A stretch of DNA of 64,000 nucleotides from Fragum whitleyi (taxonomy: Eukaryota; Mollusca; Bivalvia; Cardiida; Cardiidae): positions 15,427,526 to 15,491,525 of the forward strand of contig OX411545.1 in the NCBI GenBank assembly GCA_948146395.1, written 5' to 3'. This document shows positions 54,595 through 64,000 of this stretch, piece after piece. Each line of letters starts with the position of its first letter. The first letter of the stretch is position 1. A program made the translations under genes and the position numbers. Below the pieces are notes generated by a model that did no database searches, was not told the origin of the DNA, and worked only from the letters and a program-made list of their open reading frames with translations.

Positions 54595-56240
54595 GGTATT
54601 CCTAGTGTGAAGCAAGGGTAAAAAGAATGTAAAAATGATACTAAAAACGAATACTACATGTTATTCCCCTTTTATGTCTGAAATTTAAATGACTTTCACC
54701 GTCCCGTTTAGAAAATATTGAAAAACGTCCGTTTTCTTGAGTGGGTGGGGAAATCGGCCATAAGATAGGAAGGGGTCTATCTTAAAATGATGATTGTGCA
54801 ATTAACTGCGTATAATCATGCGACATATTTCGTGTAATATATTTGGTAGAAATGTTGTAAATAGCAAAAAGTTAGTTTTGAACAAACAATTTTAATCAAA
54901 TAATGCATAGTTAGCCAATACTTCAAGTCTGAAACAAAAGAAGGCGCCATTTTGTAATGTATTTTGGCTATAGAGACTATCAAAGAAATTCCTCTTTTTC
55001 AAAAAGTATTGATGGGGCATCTCAAATGCCTTTTTCAAAAATTACTTAAATACTTCGAGCATTCAGGCTAAAAGTATGAAAGAAATTCACCGTGGAAATA
55101 TAGAGAAAATGGACCAAGAGTTATGCACCCTTGAAATAAATAAACCTAATTTTTGACCATAATTATGTTTTTAAGCTCTCTATTCGCACCCGAGTCTTGA
55201 ACAAAATAACTAAGTAAAATAAATTTGTTAATGCTATTAATTATTTTATAAAATTGATGAAAATTGTTCACTGTTTTTATAATATTACTCGCATTTAATT
55301 AAATTCTTAATCTCAAGTGTCTGAACTACAAAGTGTGTCCTTTTGTCTTTGAAATAATTGCAAGAAACCATAAAAAAAGGGTTTTTCCCGTAGAAAAAAG
55401 TAAGATTTCTCTTTTAAAGAAATGGGCTTTTGCTATTGTAAAGGAAGGATTTTTTTCGGCATGGATTTTGCTTTCATTATTCTCTCATATACTGGAGTAT
55501 GAAAGGTAACTTTTTTAAGTATGAAATGAATCGTTGAACTGTGTATGATACTCGTTCAATAACTGGAATATTTTGCAAATAGACATAGTCGGTCCCTTTT
55601 TAGCATGCCACATGTCTACATCACGACAAATATTTTGTTTGTTACATGTAACCATACTTTATTTGGGTCTAATAATATTGTTTCTGTTGGTATAAACGTT
55701 CGACTGATTAATAAAAATGATTGAAAAGGGACATAATATGTACAATTATACATCAATGCATCTTCCATGATAATTTGGGTTGCTCTTTTTATGGTTTGAA
55801 TGTATGAATTGAAAATTTCGTGTAAATGCCTTTAGTAAAAGCAGAGAGAATTAGTTTCGGGTATAAGCGTAAGAATTCTTTTTCTATAATTTTTCCGGGA
55901 AATCGGTTTCCGGGGATGTGACTTCCGGCAGTCCTTTGGTCGGTACGCTTAAAGAAAGACAATTTCCTGCAAATTATTTTGATTGGTCGAGGTATTTTTT
56001 TGTACAGGTAAACATTTGGTAACAGGACCGAAAACTCAATCAAAACAATAAAAGTATAATAAAATTTATATTTTGGTAGATTTTATCAAATTTCCATTGA
56101 GTGTATGTAAGTGTACGTTTTTTTAGCGGGAACGTCGATGATTATGACGTCATCTAACTTACGTGCAAAACGACGCGCTTTGATTGTCGGAAATAGCCGA
56201 AATTAACCGATTTAATTCCGATCTTCACACTAGGAATACC
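54595..56240. mobile_element. TTAA-flanked TIR element, 1,646 bp, piggyBac-like ends
   Basis: Perfect 18-bp TIRs GGTATTCCTAGTGTGAAG at both ends, with TTAA at 54,591-54,594 and 56,241-56,244. TTAA duplication is the signature of the piggyBac superfamily. The interior has no transposase-like frame. It carries TGACGTCA (56,145) and 'acgtgcaaaacgacgcgctt' near the right end, a module shared with family B. The outer flanks 'gtaaaatgac' are also directly repeated. Confidence 0.88.
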
Positions 56241-56244
56241 TTAA

Positions 56245-56860
56245 GTAAAATGACGGTATTAAAGTCCGCTTGAAAATTGCCGATTCTACTGTAACTCGTC
56301 GATCGACCTTAAGAATTTTAAAATTCTTATGCTTTTTTCCTCATTCAGACGTATTTGCACCTTAATCAAAAGAGGAATGCTTACCTCACCACTCTCGAAA
56401 CATGCAAAGTGAGTGGGTTACGAAAGATGTTTCAGACAAAATGAATAGCTTTTCAAAAACGATTTGTTATGTGGGCATTGTGGTAGTGCTCACTTGCGAA
56501 TGGATACTCTTATCCATTACTGAATAACCATTTTCATTCGTGTGATTTCTTTATGGTGTTTCCAGCGAGGCGTATCTGTATATCAATGGTCTCGGGTAGC
56601 ATCATAATCTTATCCCATTCATGCAGATATATATGGTTGTTCTACAAAAAGTAGCAAAGCAAAATTAAAATTCATATTTAGATTCACATTTTTTTCAATT
56701 TATATTTTTCGGGCGTTTCTTTTGGAGTTTAGTTTATGTACTTATTTTTTAGAGTAGGTTTTTCATTACAGAAAATAATGAAAAACGAATGCAGAAAAGT
56801 GAGACAAAAGTAGTACTTTTCATGATAAAACCACTACTTCAACAAGAAAAAAAAACAACT
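56245..56860. other. No recognisable gene
   Basis: AT-rich sequence between the TTAA element and the next family A copy. Confidence 0.4.
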
Positions 56861-56861
56861 A

Positions 56862-57143
56862 CAGTTAATAACATCGTGAAATTGACATAAATCTCCATCA
56901 AAATCATTCCAAATCATTCGCTCAGCGCACGATTCTTTCATTCCAAACACTCACTCAAACCATTCAAAAACGCTCAAAACTGGCTGAAAAAAGATACAAG
57001 TAACAGCGTCATTCAAAATAAATAAAGCTGGAAAAAAATCGCGATTTCACAGACATTATTCAAATTGAAAGCGTCTGATATGTTCTTGAAAAAATAGGAA
57101 GCTATTTAAAGAACGCAATGCATATCTTATTAAATGTCCCCTT
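56862..57143 (+). mobile_element. Family A element, 3'-truncated
   Basis: CAGTTAATAACATCGTGAAA after TA, then 'cattcgctcagcgcacgatt', 'aaatcgcgatttcacagaca' and 'ttattaaatgtcccctt'. It stops at the hairpin, and a family D element follows within 20 bp. Confidence 0.87.
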
Positions 57144-57162
57144 AAACAAAGCTTTTGATTAC

Positions 57163-57305
57163 AGAGGCCAGCCCTGCATTTTGGATCACCAAACGGTGTG
57201 AACAGTTTTCCAATTGTACCCCGCTTTGTACGTGCACTTGCTTGCAAAGCAGGGGACAATTGGAAAACTGTTTGCACCGTTTGGTGATCCTGAACGCAGG
57301 ACTGG
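57163..57305. mobile_element. Family D palindromic element
   Basis: Ends CCAGCCCTGCATT / AACGCAGGACTGG. The arm GGATCACCAAACGGTGTGAA is matched by a complement reading GGATCACCAAACGGTGCAAA. Centre TTTGTACGTGCACTTGCTTG. This is the longest and cleanest copy. Confidence 0.87.
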
Positions 57306-57404
57306 AAAGCGAATCGGATATACTAATATATAAATGTTTGTCCTGTATCACAATTCACCAATGGCCTATTTATCAATATATTGAAACAATTCACATAAAG
57401 ACGT

Positions 57405-57500
57405 CCATATTTAAGGTTCATGTAAAAAGTTTGAGACCCAATATTAAGGGCACTTCATTTTCCAAAAAAAAAGCAGTATGTCCAGGTATATTATATATCA
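57405..57500 (+). repeat. Dispersed repeat J, copy 2
   Basis: 'catgtaaaaagtttgagacc', 'gcacttcattttcc' and 'gcagtatgtccaggtat' mirror 42,240-42,335. Confidence 0.7.
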
Positions 57501-58574
57501 ACATGAAGCAATTTATGAGCACGACCAGTTAAGCAACATAAGACTGCCAAAGCTATAGCGGTATAGCTAAAACATTGTGGAAATGGTCATTTTGTACAGA
57601 GCAATCAACTTCATGACTGTTGGATAAAAATTGCCTATATTTTAACAAAATACAGTCTAAAGCACTAACCAGGTACAGCTACAACCGTTGGTAATATCGT
57701 TATGCAAGTAATTTATTTTGACTTATTATATAAACACATATGTCATGTATGCCATTGTAATTTTTTAAAACGTGTAGATCAATGAAAGGTATGGTGTGTT
57801 ATCACAACATAAATGGAAATTACAGTTTATATACATGTACGGTTGTTTAACAATATATCAATTTTTATTTCACAAAATGATAAATATACACTTCTTTGTA
57901 AAAGAGCACTGACTTCAAAAAACTAGAATTTGAAATAAATGGCATAAGATATTTACAATATTATGGTATAATGATGCACCATACCTATCATCCATTATAA
58001 AACAGACCAAACCGGTTTGTCATGTATATTGATAAAATAAATGGAAATTGGTGGTTTCAAAATAGCCTTTTGAGACTGGGCTTTATACCTATCGTTGTAG
58101 TAGTAGTAGCCTAGTAGGAACATTTTTCTACATTCTGATCAAATTTAGGCAAGTTTTATCCAGTCGTAATGAAGTTATTGGATTTGAACGAAAAATCCCT
58201 TTTCCATAATGGTTTGGCTATACTGTTATGAGATGGGGCCTCTAATGTCGTGCAACTGCTTGTTCTCATCTACAGCTTCAATTTGATATTTTTGATTAGT
58301 TGGACAAACTGCATTAAATTTTGTTCAAAACTCTTTACTTGAACCTTAAACCACTTTTTGGGGTAAAACGGGATAAACGCGAAAAACTAGTTGCGGTTCC
58401 GTTAAAACACATTCAAGACGCTGATCAAGAATATCATCTTTCACATCTAAATTTTACTCGCTATCGAAATTCCAATGCAAAAAAAAATCATTCGAGAGGA
58501 CATTCAGAATCTGAAGTAAATTAAACCTGAAATATCATTATCATCGCATGCATTTTAAGCGTTCAGATCTCTCC
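57501..58574. other. No recognisable gene
   Basis: AT-rich. 58,315-58,360 ('caaaactctttacttgaacc') is a weak relative of repeat J. A 67-codon plus-strand frame at 58,321 has no recognisable domain. Confidence 0.4.
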
Positions 58575-58680
58575 TGCGTTGAGGATGGCAATGCGGTTAA
58601 CTATTCGGAATTATCATCCCGCTTTGCACGTGCACTTGTGTGCAAAGTGGTGTAGAATTTACAACCCGTTTGCTTACTTT
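58575..58680. repeat. Family D palindrome, diverged arms
   Basis: 'gcgttgaggatggcaatgcg', 'tcatcccgctttgcacgtgc' and 'gtgcaaagtggtgtagaatt' keep the family D order. Arm matching is poor. Confidence 0.65.
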
Positions 58681-58830
58681 TTGTCATAATTATAATTATA
58701 TTATTATTAATCATTATTTTTATCATTATTATTGATATCATTTTCAATATTATTATTATCTTGATTTTTATCATTAATATTAGTAGTACTAGTAGTAGTT
58801 TTAGTATGAGTATTAGTAGAAGTAGTAGTA
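58681..58830 (+). repeat. (ATT)n / (TAG)n compound microsatellite, left part
   Basis: ATT/TCATT-type repeats pass into AGT repeats, ending agtagtagTA directly at the family A left end. The TAG repeats resume on the other side of the element. Confidence 0.9.
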
Positions 58831-59249
58831 CAGTTAGTTTAACCGTGAAATTGACATTCATCTCAATCAAAACCATTTTAATTCGCTCACTCAGCGCTCC
58901 ATTCATTCATTCCAAACACTCACTCAAACCATTCAAAAACGTTCAAACGCATTTAAAAATTTATAATCAAAAACGTCATTCAAAATAAATTTTGATAGAG
59001 AAAAATCGCAATTTCACTGACATAATTCAAATTCAAGTCAGATTTTGAAGAAATTTGAAGCTATGTATAGAACTTGTATGCATATTTTATTAAAGAAAGG
59101 TAATCAATATCGCTAATTTTGTTCATCCTGAACAAAATTTGCGATATAGGATTACCTCCCATTAAATTCACTCAAAACACGCTCCACACACACATTCAAA
59201 ATCATTCTAAAATCAATCACCCTATAAATTTAACGATGTTGTTGACTGT
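58831..59249 (+). mobile_element. Family A element, full length, inserted in a TAG microsatellite
   Basis: CAGTTAGTTTAACCGTGAAA to 'atttaacgatgttgttgact' + g, with TA on both sides supplied by (TAG)n. The hairpin has arms ATATCGC / GCGATAT. No coding. Confidence 0.93.
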
Positions 59250-59365
59250 AGTAGTAGTAGTAGTAGTAGTAGAAGTAGTAGTAGTAGTAGTAATAGTAGT
59301 AGAAGTTGTAGTAGTAGTAGTAGTAGTATCATCAATATTATTATTATTATTATCATTATTACGCT
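59250..59365 (+). repeat. (TAG)n microsatellite, right part
   Basis: AGT repeats with a few AGA/AAT interruptions, then ATT repeats to about 59,360. A Val-rich frame here is an artefact. Confidence 0.93.
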
Positions 59366-59856
59366 TGGTGTTTACTATATGGGTTTATATATGGGTTGGT
59401 TTTGGACATATAAACGACCATGATCGAATAATTTCTTCTTTTAAAAAGCCACTTTAACTGGGCGACCATAAACACAATATTGTTGATAACGAATAAACTC
59501 TCTTTAACAATAGACATTTTCTTCTTGTGTCATTCCTGCAGTCCTTGATGTCGATCTAATAAAAGAACGTGCATAAAATAAAACCCTAATGCTCCATATC
59601 AATCGATTAAGTACATACTAATTGGCGGTCCGCGGAATTGTATTAAAGAAATATCCCCCTCCCCTTTTCCTTTGTACAGTGAATTTTTTTCGGGAACTTC
59701 AATCTCTAAACTAGCCGATTTTCTTGGTCCTTTGGTAGGTTACTCAAAATTTGAACTTGAAATTATTTGCGTACATTATGAAATATGACACGATATATAG
59801 ATCCCTTTAATTATTAACACCAAAAGAGTCCAAGCGTGAACTATAGTTCCGTTACA
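59366..59856. other. No recognisable gene
   Basis: Unassigned AT-rich sequence. Confidence 0.4.
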
Positions 59857-60112
59857 TATGTTACCCGTCAGACGCGAAGGGGCCTTCTGGGAAGGATGTA
59901 AATTTCCGACCCTTGTCAGACTGTGCGGGTTGCATGCACTGATTATGAACGAAATTTTCCGCCCGCTGCTGTTTTTCTCAATTTGAAATGATCATTCTAC
60001 CTTCCTGTATAAGATTTTCTTGAGGTTTAATCTCCAATTGACCTCTACAAAACCCAATCTTTTTTCAAAACGTATTTTACGGCATTCCCGGGTGATCCCT
60101 TTTGCGTAATAA
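59857..60112. mobile_element. Family E element, diverged
   Basis: 'ttacccgtcagacgcgaagg', 'gacccttgtcagactgtgcg', 'taccttcctgtataagattt' and 'gggtgatcccttttgcgtaa' follow the order of 40,344-40,592. Confidence 0.72.
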
Positions 60113-60188
60113 GTTAAAGGTTTAAATGCATTTCCATGCATTATGCAATTCTTAGCATGAGCTCACTATGCTGATAAAAGCATATTTT

Positions 60189-60612
60189 TCTTTAATGCTT
60201 TTTGGTGGTTTATAGAGAAATAATGGTAGATGATCACTTGATAATCTCACCGCAAAAGCAGTGAAACTATCAAAAGCTTATACCCTGCTTTTGTGCATTT
60301 CACATTATCTGACGTCATCTATGCGGGGCGAAATAAGTGACGTCACAATGAACGTTGCATAGCAATCACGTGCAAAATGACGCGCTTACGAAATTATGTC
60401 CTAGAAATTTCATATTTTGTCTCATTTTTGCAATAAAGAAATAGATCAATCGTTTGTTTTTCGAGTAAGATCGATTAATATTTCATTTCGAGAACAACAA
60501 AAGCTATATTTTCACTCTCGGCTCTGCCACTCTTGAAAATATAGCTTTTGTTGTTCACTCAATGATATATAAATCGATCTTACACTGAAACAAACGATTA
60601 TCCTCTATTTAT
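60189..60612 (-). mobile_element. Family B element, complete, inverted
   Basis: Reverse complement of 1,378-1,801 in block order: 'ggtggtttatagagaaataa', two TGACGTCA sites (60,310 and 60,338), 'atcacgtgcaaaatgacgcg', the 'acaaaagctatattttcac' hairpin and 'aaacgattatcctctattta'. Confidence 0.85.
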
Positions 60613-61375
60613 TATTCGAGAATTGAAAAGAAAATATACACAATTTAAATGCTATTCCTGATTATTATTTTATACTCCTGCACAAATTATACTGTGGAAA
60701 ATCCTTCTGAATGAAAATCACCTTACACGACAGTATATCACCAATGTGCTCACACCAATCAAACAATAATTCTCCAATGAATGAACCAGCCTTATAGCCA
60801 TATTTTCTCACTCGCAGTTCTTGATATAGCAAGGCCGTAGGTGATTTCACCCAATATTGGCTTCAAGGTTTTTTATACAGTCAGCTCACAGACGATGGAG
60901 GCATTTCTTGGCAGTTATTCCCAATATTGACTCGCCTTTAGTAAGTAGAGATTTATGGTAAAGAATTGTTGGTTTAAATCACATTTTTTGTTGTGCAGTA
61001 ATCATCTGAATCCGGCCTCTTGAATAGAATCCTATTACAGTCAAATATCTATATGTCGAACTTCGGGGGACTTAAGAGAAAACTTCTACGTATAGAAAGT
61101 TCGACGAAGAGATGAACGGCGATTCTCGGGACGAATATATATGCGGCCATCATTAGACTAAGGTACGACCATTTGTGTTGGCAAAATGACTGACGCATTT
61201 GGTTAGCATGATGAATTAATCGAATATGATATATGACACTTATTTATGTTTACATTTTTTTTATTTATAAACCCTCATTTGTGTGTATGTAGATAAAAGA
61301 TCACACCATGAACGATTACCTTTTGTTAAAATCCCTTTCACCCAAGGATGCCGATCCCGCTGCTCTCCCTTTCGG
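60613..61375. other. No recognisable gene; short inverted pair
   Basis: 'atatgtcgaacttcgggg' and 'tatagaaagttcgacg' (61,053-61,106) form a loose hairpin. The rest is unassigned. Confidence 0.4.
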
Positions 61376-61480
61376 CTTTGCCGAGTCACGATAATTTCTC
61401 GCAGCCGAGACCAGCTAACATTGATATTTTAAGACACTTACTAGTTATTCTATTTATCATGCAATCATTTTTATAATTAC
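61376..61480. mobile_element. Right end of the AAGTGTCTTAAA-type inverted-repeat element
   Basis: 'ttctcgcagccgagaccagc', 'taacattgatattttaagac' and 'atttatcatgcaatcatttt' correspond to 23,110-23,190. Confidence 0.65.
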
Positions 61481-61494
61481 AAATAAACAACTTT

Positions 61495-62060
61495 GACTTT
61501 TTATGATGGAAATTATTGACCGTGACAAATTGACCTTGATGTTGGGTGAGACCCTTGCCTTAGTTTTCTAATAAAAGGTCTTGTCACAAGTAATAATCAT
61601 TTGAAATATGAAGGCTATATCACTTACAATTGCAAAATCATGACCAATTTTAAAGTTTAAATTTTCTAGATTCTGGCCTTGACACATGACCTGGACTGAT
61701 GACCTTGAACTTAGTACTAACAAAAAGGGTTTGTCACAAGCAATGCATATGTGCAATATTAAGACTTTGTCTGAAACCAATCATATGGCCAATTAAAGTT
61801 TTTGCGAGACAAAATGAAAGCTTACATAATGACCCCTTATTTCTATGACACGTTTCTATAAACGTAATTTTTTGATAGATTCAAGTAAAGAAGGTCTAAT
61901 TTGCCTGAATTAAGTCTTGGAAGTTTGCTACGATGATCATAGATGAAGTTTCGTCCAATAAGGTCCAGGGGTCCTGAGATATATCGTCGGACGACCAGAC
62001 GGACGGACGGACGCGCACACTAGCCGGTGACTATATGGTCCTCCGAAAAATTTTCGGGTA
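61495..62060 (+). mobile_element. Array element, degenerate
   Basis: Two units with 'gtcttgtcacaagtaata' / 'gtttgtcacaagcaatgc' and 'gaccttg(a)', about 165 bp apart, then 'agacggacggacggacgcgc' and 'ggtcctccgaaaaatttt'. Relative of the array at 19,670-20,570. Confidence 0.6.
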
Positions 62061-62486
62061 GCATAGTAAGGATACACAAAATATGGCAATCGATATCAAA
62101 ATAAATTCGTGGAATCATTATTTTAAGTCCGAATATTTTTGATGGTCTCTAAGACAAAAAAAAATGTTTGAACACAGTTTATTTAATTGCGTTTATTGGA
62201 TAATTAACTGCAACTTCCTTGGCACATGGTAGGCTAAAGGATGGTTATTATTGATAATTGCTCACCAAATAGAATAGAATAGAATTGAATAGAAACAAAT
62301 TCTAAAATGTATGAAAAGAAAATGAAATGAAATATAAGATATCTGTTAATAACTATATACGTCAAATGTTACAAGCTTTTATAGAGATCACCGCAAGTAA
62401 TTATGGCCATCATTAGAGGTAATGTAATTTTCTTTCACATCTAGAATTTTTTCTAACCATGAAATACCCACTCATCATAGCAGGTA
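62061..62486. other. No recognisable gene
   Basis: AT-rich with a short ATAGAATAGAAT repeat near 62,273. Confidence 0.4.
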
Positions 62487-62914
62487 CAGTTAACAACATC
62501 GTGAAATTGACAATATGAATGCTTTTGGAATGAAATTGAATGAGTGTGTGTAGCGAGTTTTGAGTGAATTTAATGGGAGGTAATCCAATATAGCAAATTT
62601 TGTTCAGGATAAACAAAATTAGCAATATTGATTACCTCCCTTTAATAAGAAATGCAAGCAAGTTCTATACATAGCTTCCTATTTCTTCAAGAACCTATAT
62701 GAGGCGCTAACAATTTGAATTATGTCAGTTAGATCGCGATTTTTCTCTGTCACAATTTATTTTGTATGGCGTTGTTAATTCTGTAGTTTTCAATGGGTTT
62801 GAGCGTTTATGAATGGTTTGAGTGAGTGTTTGGAATGAATGAATTGAGCGCTGAGCGAGTGATTTGGAATGGTTTTGATCGAGATAAATGTCAATTTCAC
62901 AATGTAATAAACTG
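62487..62914 (-). mobile_element. Family A element, full length
   Basis: 428 bp, TA-flanked, CAGTTAACAACATCGTGAAA to 'tttcacaatgtaataaactg'. The hairpin is present with one mismatched position (ATATAGC versus GCAATAT). Confidence 0.94.
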
Positions 62915-63440
62915 TACCTAGGTCAAAGAGTTGTATCGCGCCGACTATGTTTGACCAATGTACCTGTGTTTTAAATTAATACATACTCATCATTTTTCTT
63001 TACGCGAAAGCCTATTGTAAACGAAAACATACGTATTCACATGTTTTCAGAAAAACACGGGATTTCCGCAATTCAAAACAATAAATAAATCCAAATAATT
63101 AATAAGTAAAGAATCAGATAAATGCTTTTATCTAATGAAATAACTATGTCATATTATATAATGCCATTGTTACTTGTAAGTACATGTACATTTTGTTGTG
63201 TTTTATGCATTGTAATGACGATGAAAATGAATGTCTAAGTCATTTTGTAAAGAAAATATGTTTTGTTCTGTTCTTAAATAAACGCATTCCAAATGGCACT
63301 CATCCCTATACTAGTATTACAGAAATCATACCTATTTTAAAGAAATCTCGACTTGCACAAAAATAACTATCTATAATACATGTTAATCATAAGGTACAAA
63401 GGCAATATGATCGTTCGGCGCCCGTCGTAGATGTAAATTA
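62915..63440. other. No recognisable gene
   Basis: AT-rich sequence between two family A copies. A 60-codon frame at 63,184 is not recognisable. Confidence 0.4.
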
Positions 63441-63870
63441 CAGCTAGTTACATGGTGAAATTGACACTCATTCCGCTTAAAACAATTCTAAATCGTTCAC
63501 ATAGCGCTTTATTCATTCATTCCAAACACTCTCTCGAACCATTCAAAAACGCTCATAAGTTACTGAAAAAGATAATCAATCACTACATTCAAAATAAATA
63601 TAGCTGAAAACAGCAATTTCGCTGACATTATTTTAAATTGTAAGCGTCTGATTGGCTCTTGAAGAAAAAGGAAACTATTTACAGAGCTTGTATACATATC
63701 TTATAAACGGGGGGGGGGGATAATAAATATCGTGAAATTTGTTCATCCTGAACAAAATTTGAGATATTGGATTACCTCCTTATAATTTCACACAAAACTC
63801 ACTGATCGCAATTCAATTCAATTCCAAAATCATTAACGCTACTTTGTCAATTTCTTGATGTTTATTACTG
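63441..63870 (+). mobile_element. Family A element, full length, with poly-G run
   Basis: 430 bp, TA-flanked, 'cagctagttacatggtgaaa' to 'tttcttgatgtttattactg'. The hairpin's GGGAGG block is expanded to G11 (63,709-63,719), and its arms no longer match well. Confidence 0.92.
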
Positions 63871-64000
63871 TAAGAGTACCTTTGGTCTGAAAAAAATATT
63901 TACAAAGGATTTTCAACATGTGCAACCCTTAGAGTCTTATCAGAAGACACTTGTTAGATTTGTTGCATTGCGGTCGAAATAACATTGATATTAATCTTTA

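Noticed and set aside
57056..57532. Overlapping frames of 69-125 codons on both strands
   Set aside because: They are produced by the family D palindrome, which reads similarly in both directions.
59119..59457. Val-rich open frame
   Set aside because: Family A sequence followed by a TAG microsatellite.

Overview
This window looks like AT-rich, repeat-dense, non-coding nuclear DNA from a mollusc, most likely a bivalve. Three observations support that. There are four copies of a tRNA-headed SINE whose 3' half matches the RUDI/V-SINE type known from molluscs. There are several long arrays ending in GACGGACG-type repeats followed by a 'gctcacctgag / ctcaggtgagct' terminus, a repeat style familiar from bivalve genomes. 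There is also one exon whose protein reads like the N-terminus and first membrane helix of a mollusc rhodopsin-type receptor. No prokaryotic operons, CRISPR arrays or complete host genes are visible.

The dominant component is one family of short TA-flanked terminal-inverted-repeat elements, called family A here (my label). It has about 33 full, internally deleted or truncated copies spread over the whole window. A full copy is about 430-445 bp. Both ends read CAGTTAACAACATCGTGAAA inward or a close variant, TA sits on both sides, and a roughly 60-bp palindrome with a 4-5 nt loop lies in the middle. No copy encodes a transposase. Other families, also named here for reference only, are: B (about 425 bp, 'aaaagctatattttcac' hairpin plus TGACGTCA sites), C (GTTAACGCC ends), D (palindrome around a TTTGCACGTGCA core), E (GACCCGTCACGCG ends), F (GAGCCTGTG ends), G (GGTAGTG ends at TTAA) and H (CAGT ends at TA with GCGACCA motifs).

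Layout. Bases 1-5,500 hold C, A, B and H copies, a full RUDI-like SINE and a second SINE type. Bases 5,870-7,150 are an array element with about 170-bp units. Bases 7,300-9,700 are a tandem duplication in which one copy carries a family A insertion and the other keeps the empty site. Bases 10,100-14,400 are packed with family A copies, a 38-bp-period array and a GAAT microsatellite grown inside a family A copy. Bases 15,000-23,700 hold SINEs, a LINE endonuclease fragment, a 29-bp minisatellite and long palindromes. Bases 24,500-28,600 hold more A, D, G and H copies. A nearly intact non-LTR retrotransposon occupies about 29,790-33,780 on the minus strand. Bases 33,900-45,900 are a mixture of SINE, A, E, F and array elements. 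A 1,000-bp mariner-like element lies at 46,158-47,157. The putative receptor exon is at 48,648-48,883 (minus), and its later exons were not found. Bases 49,400-64,000 contain a TTAA-flanked 1,646-bp element, a long TC tract, tandem duplications and more A, B, D and E copies.

The only genes acting together are those of the LINE: endonuclease, reverse transcriptase and a zinc knuckle in one polyprotein. The SINEs and short TIR elements are non-autonomous and must depend on proteins made elsewhere. All calls come from reading the sequence by eye. Repeat boundaries without a stated TIR or target duplication are approximate, to about 10-30 bp.
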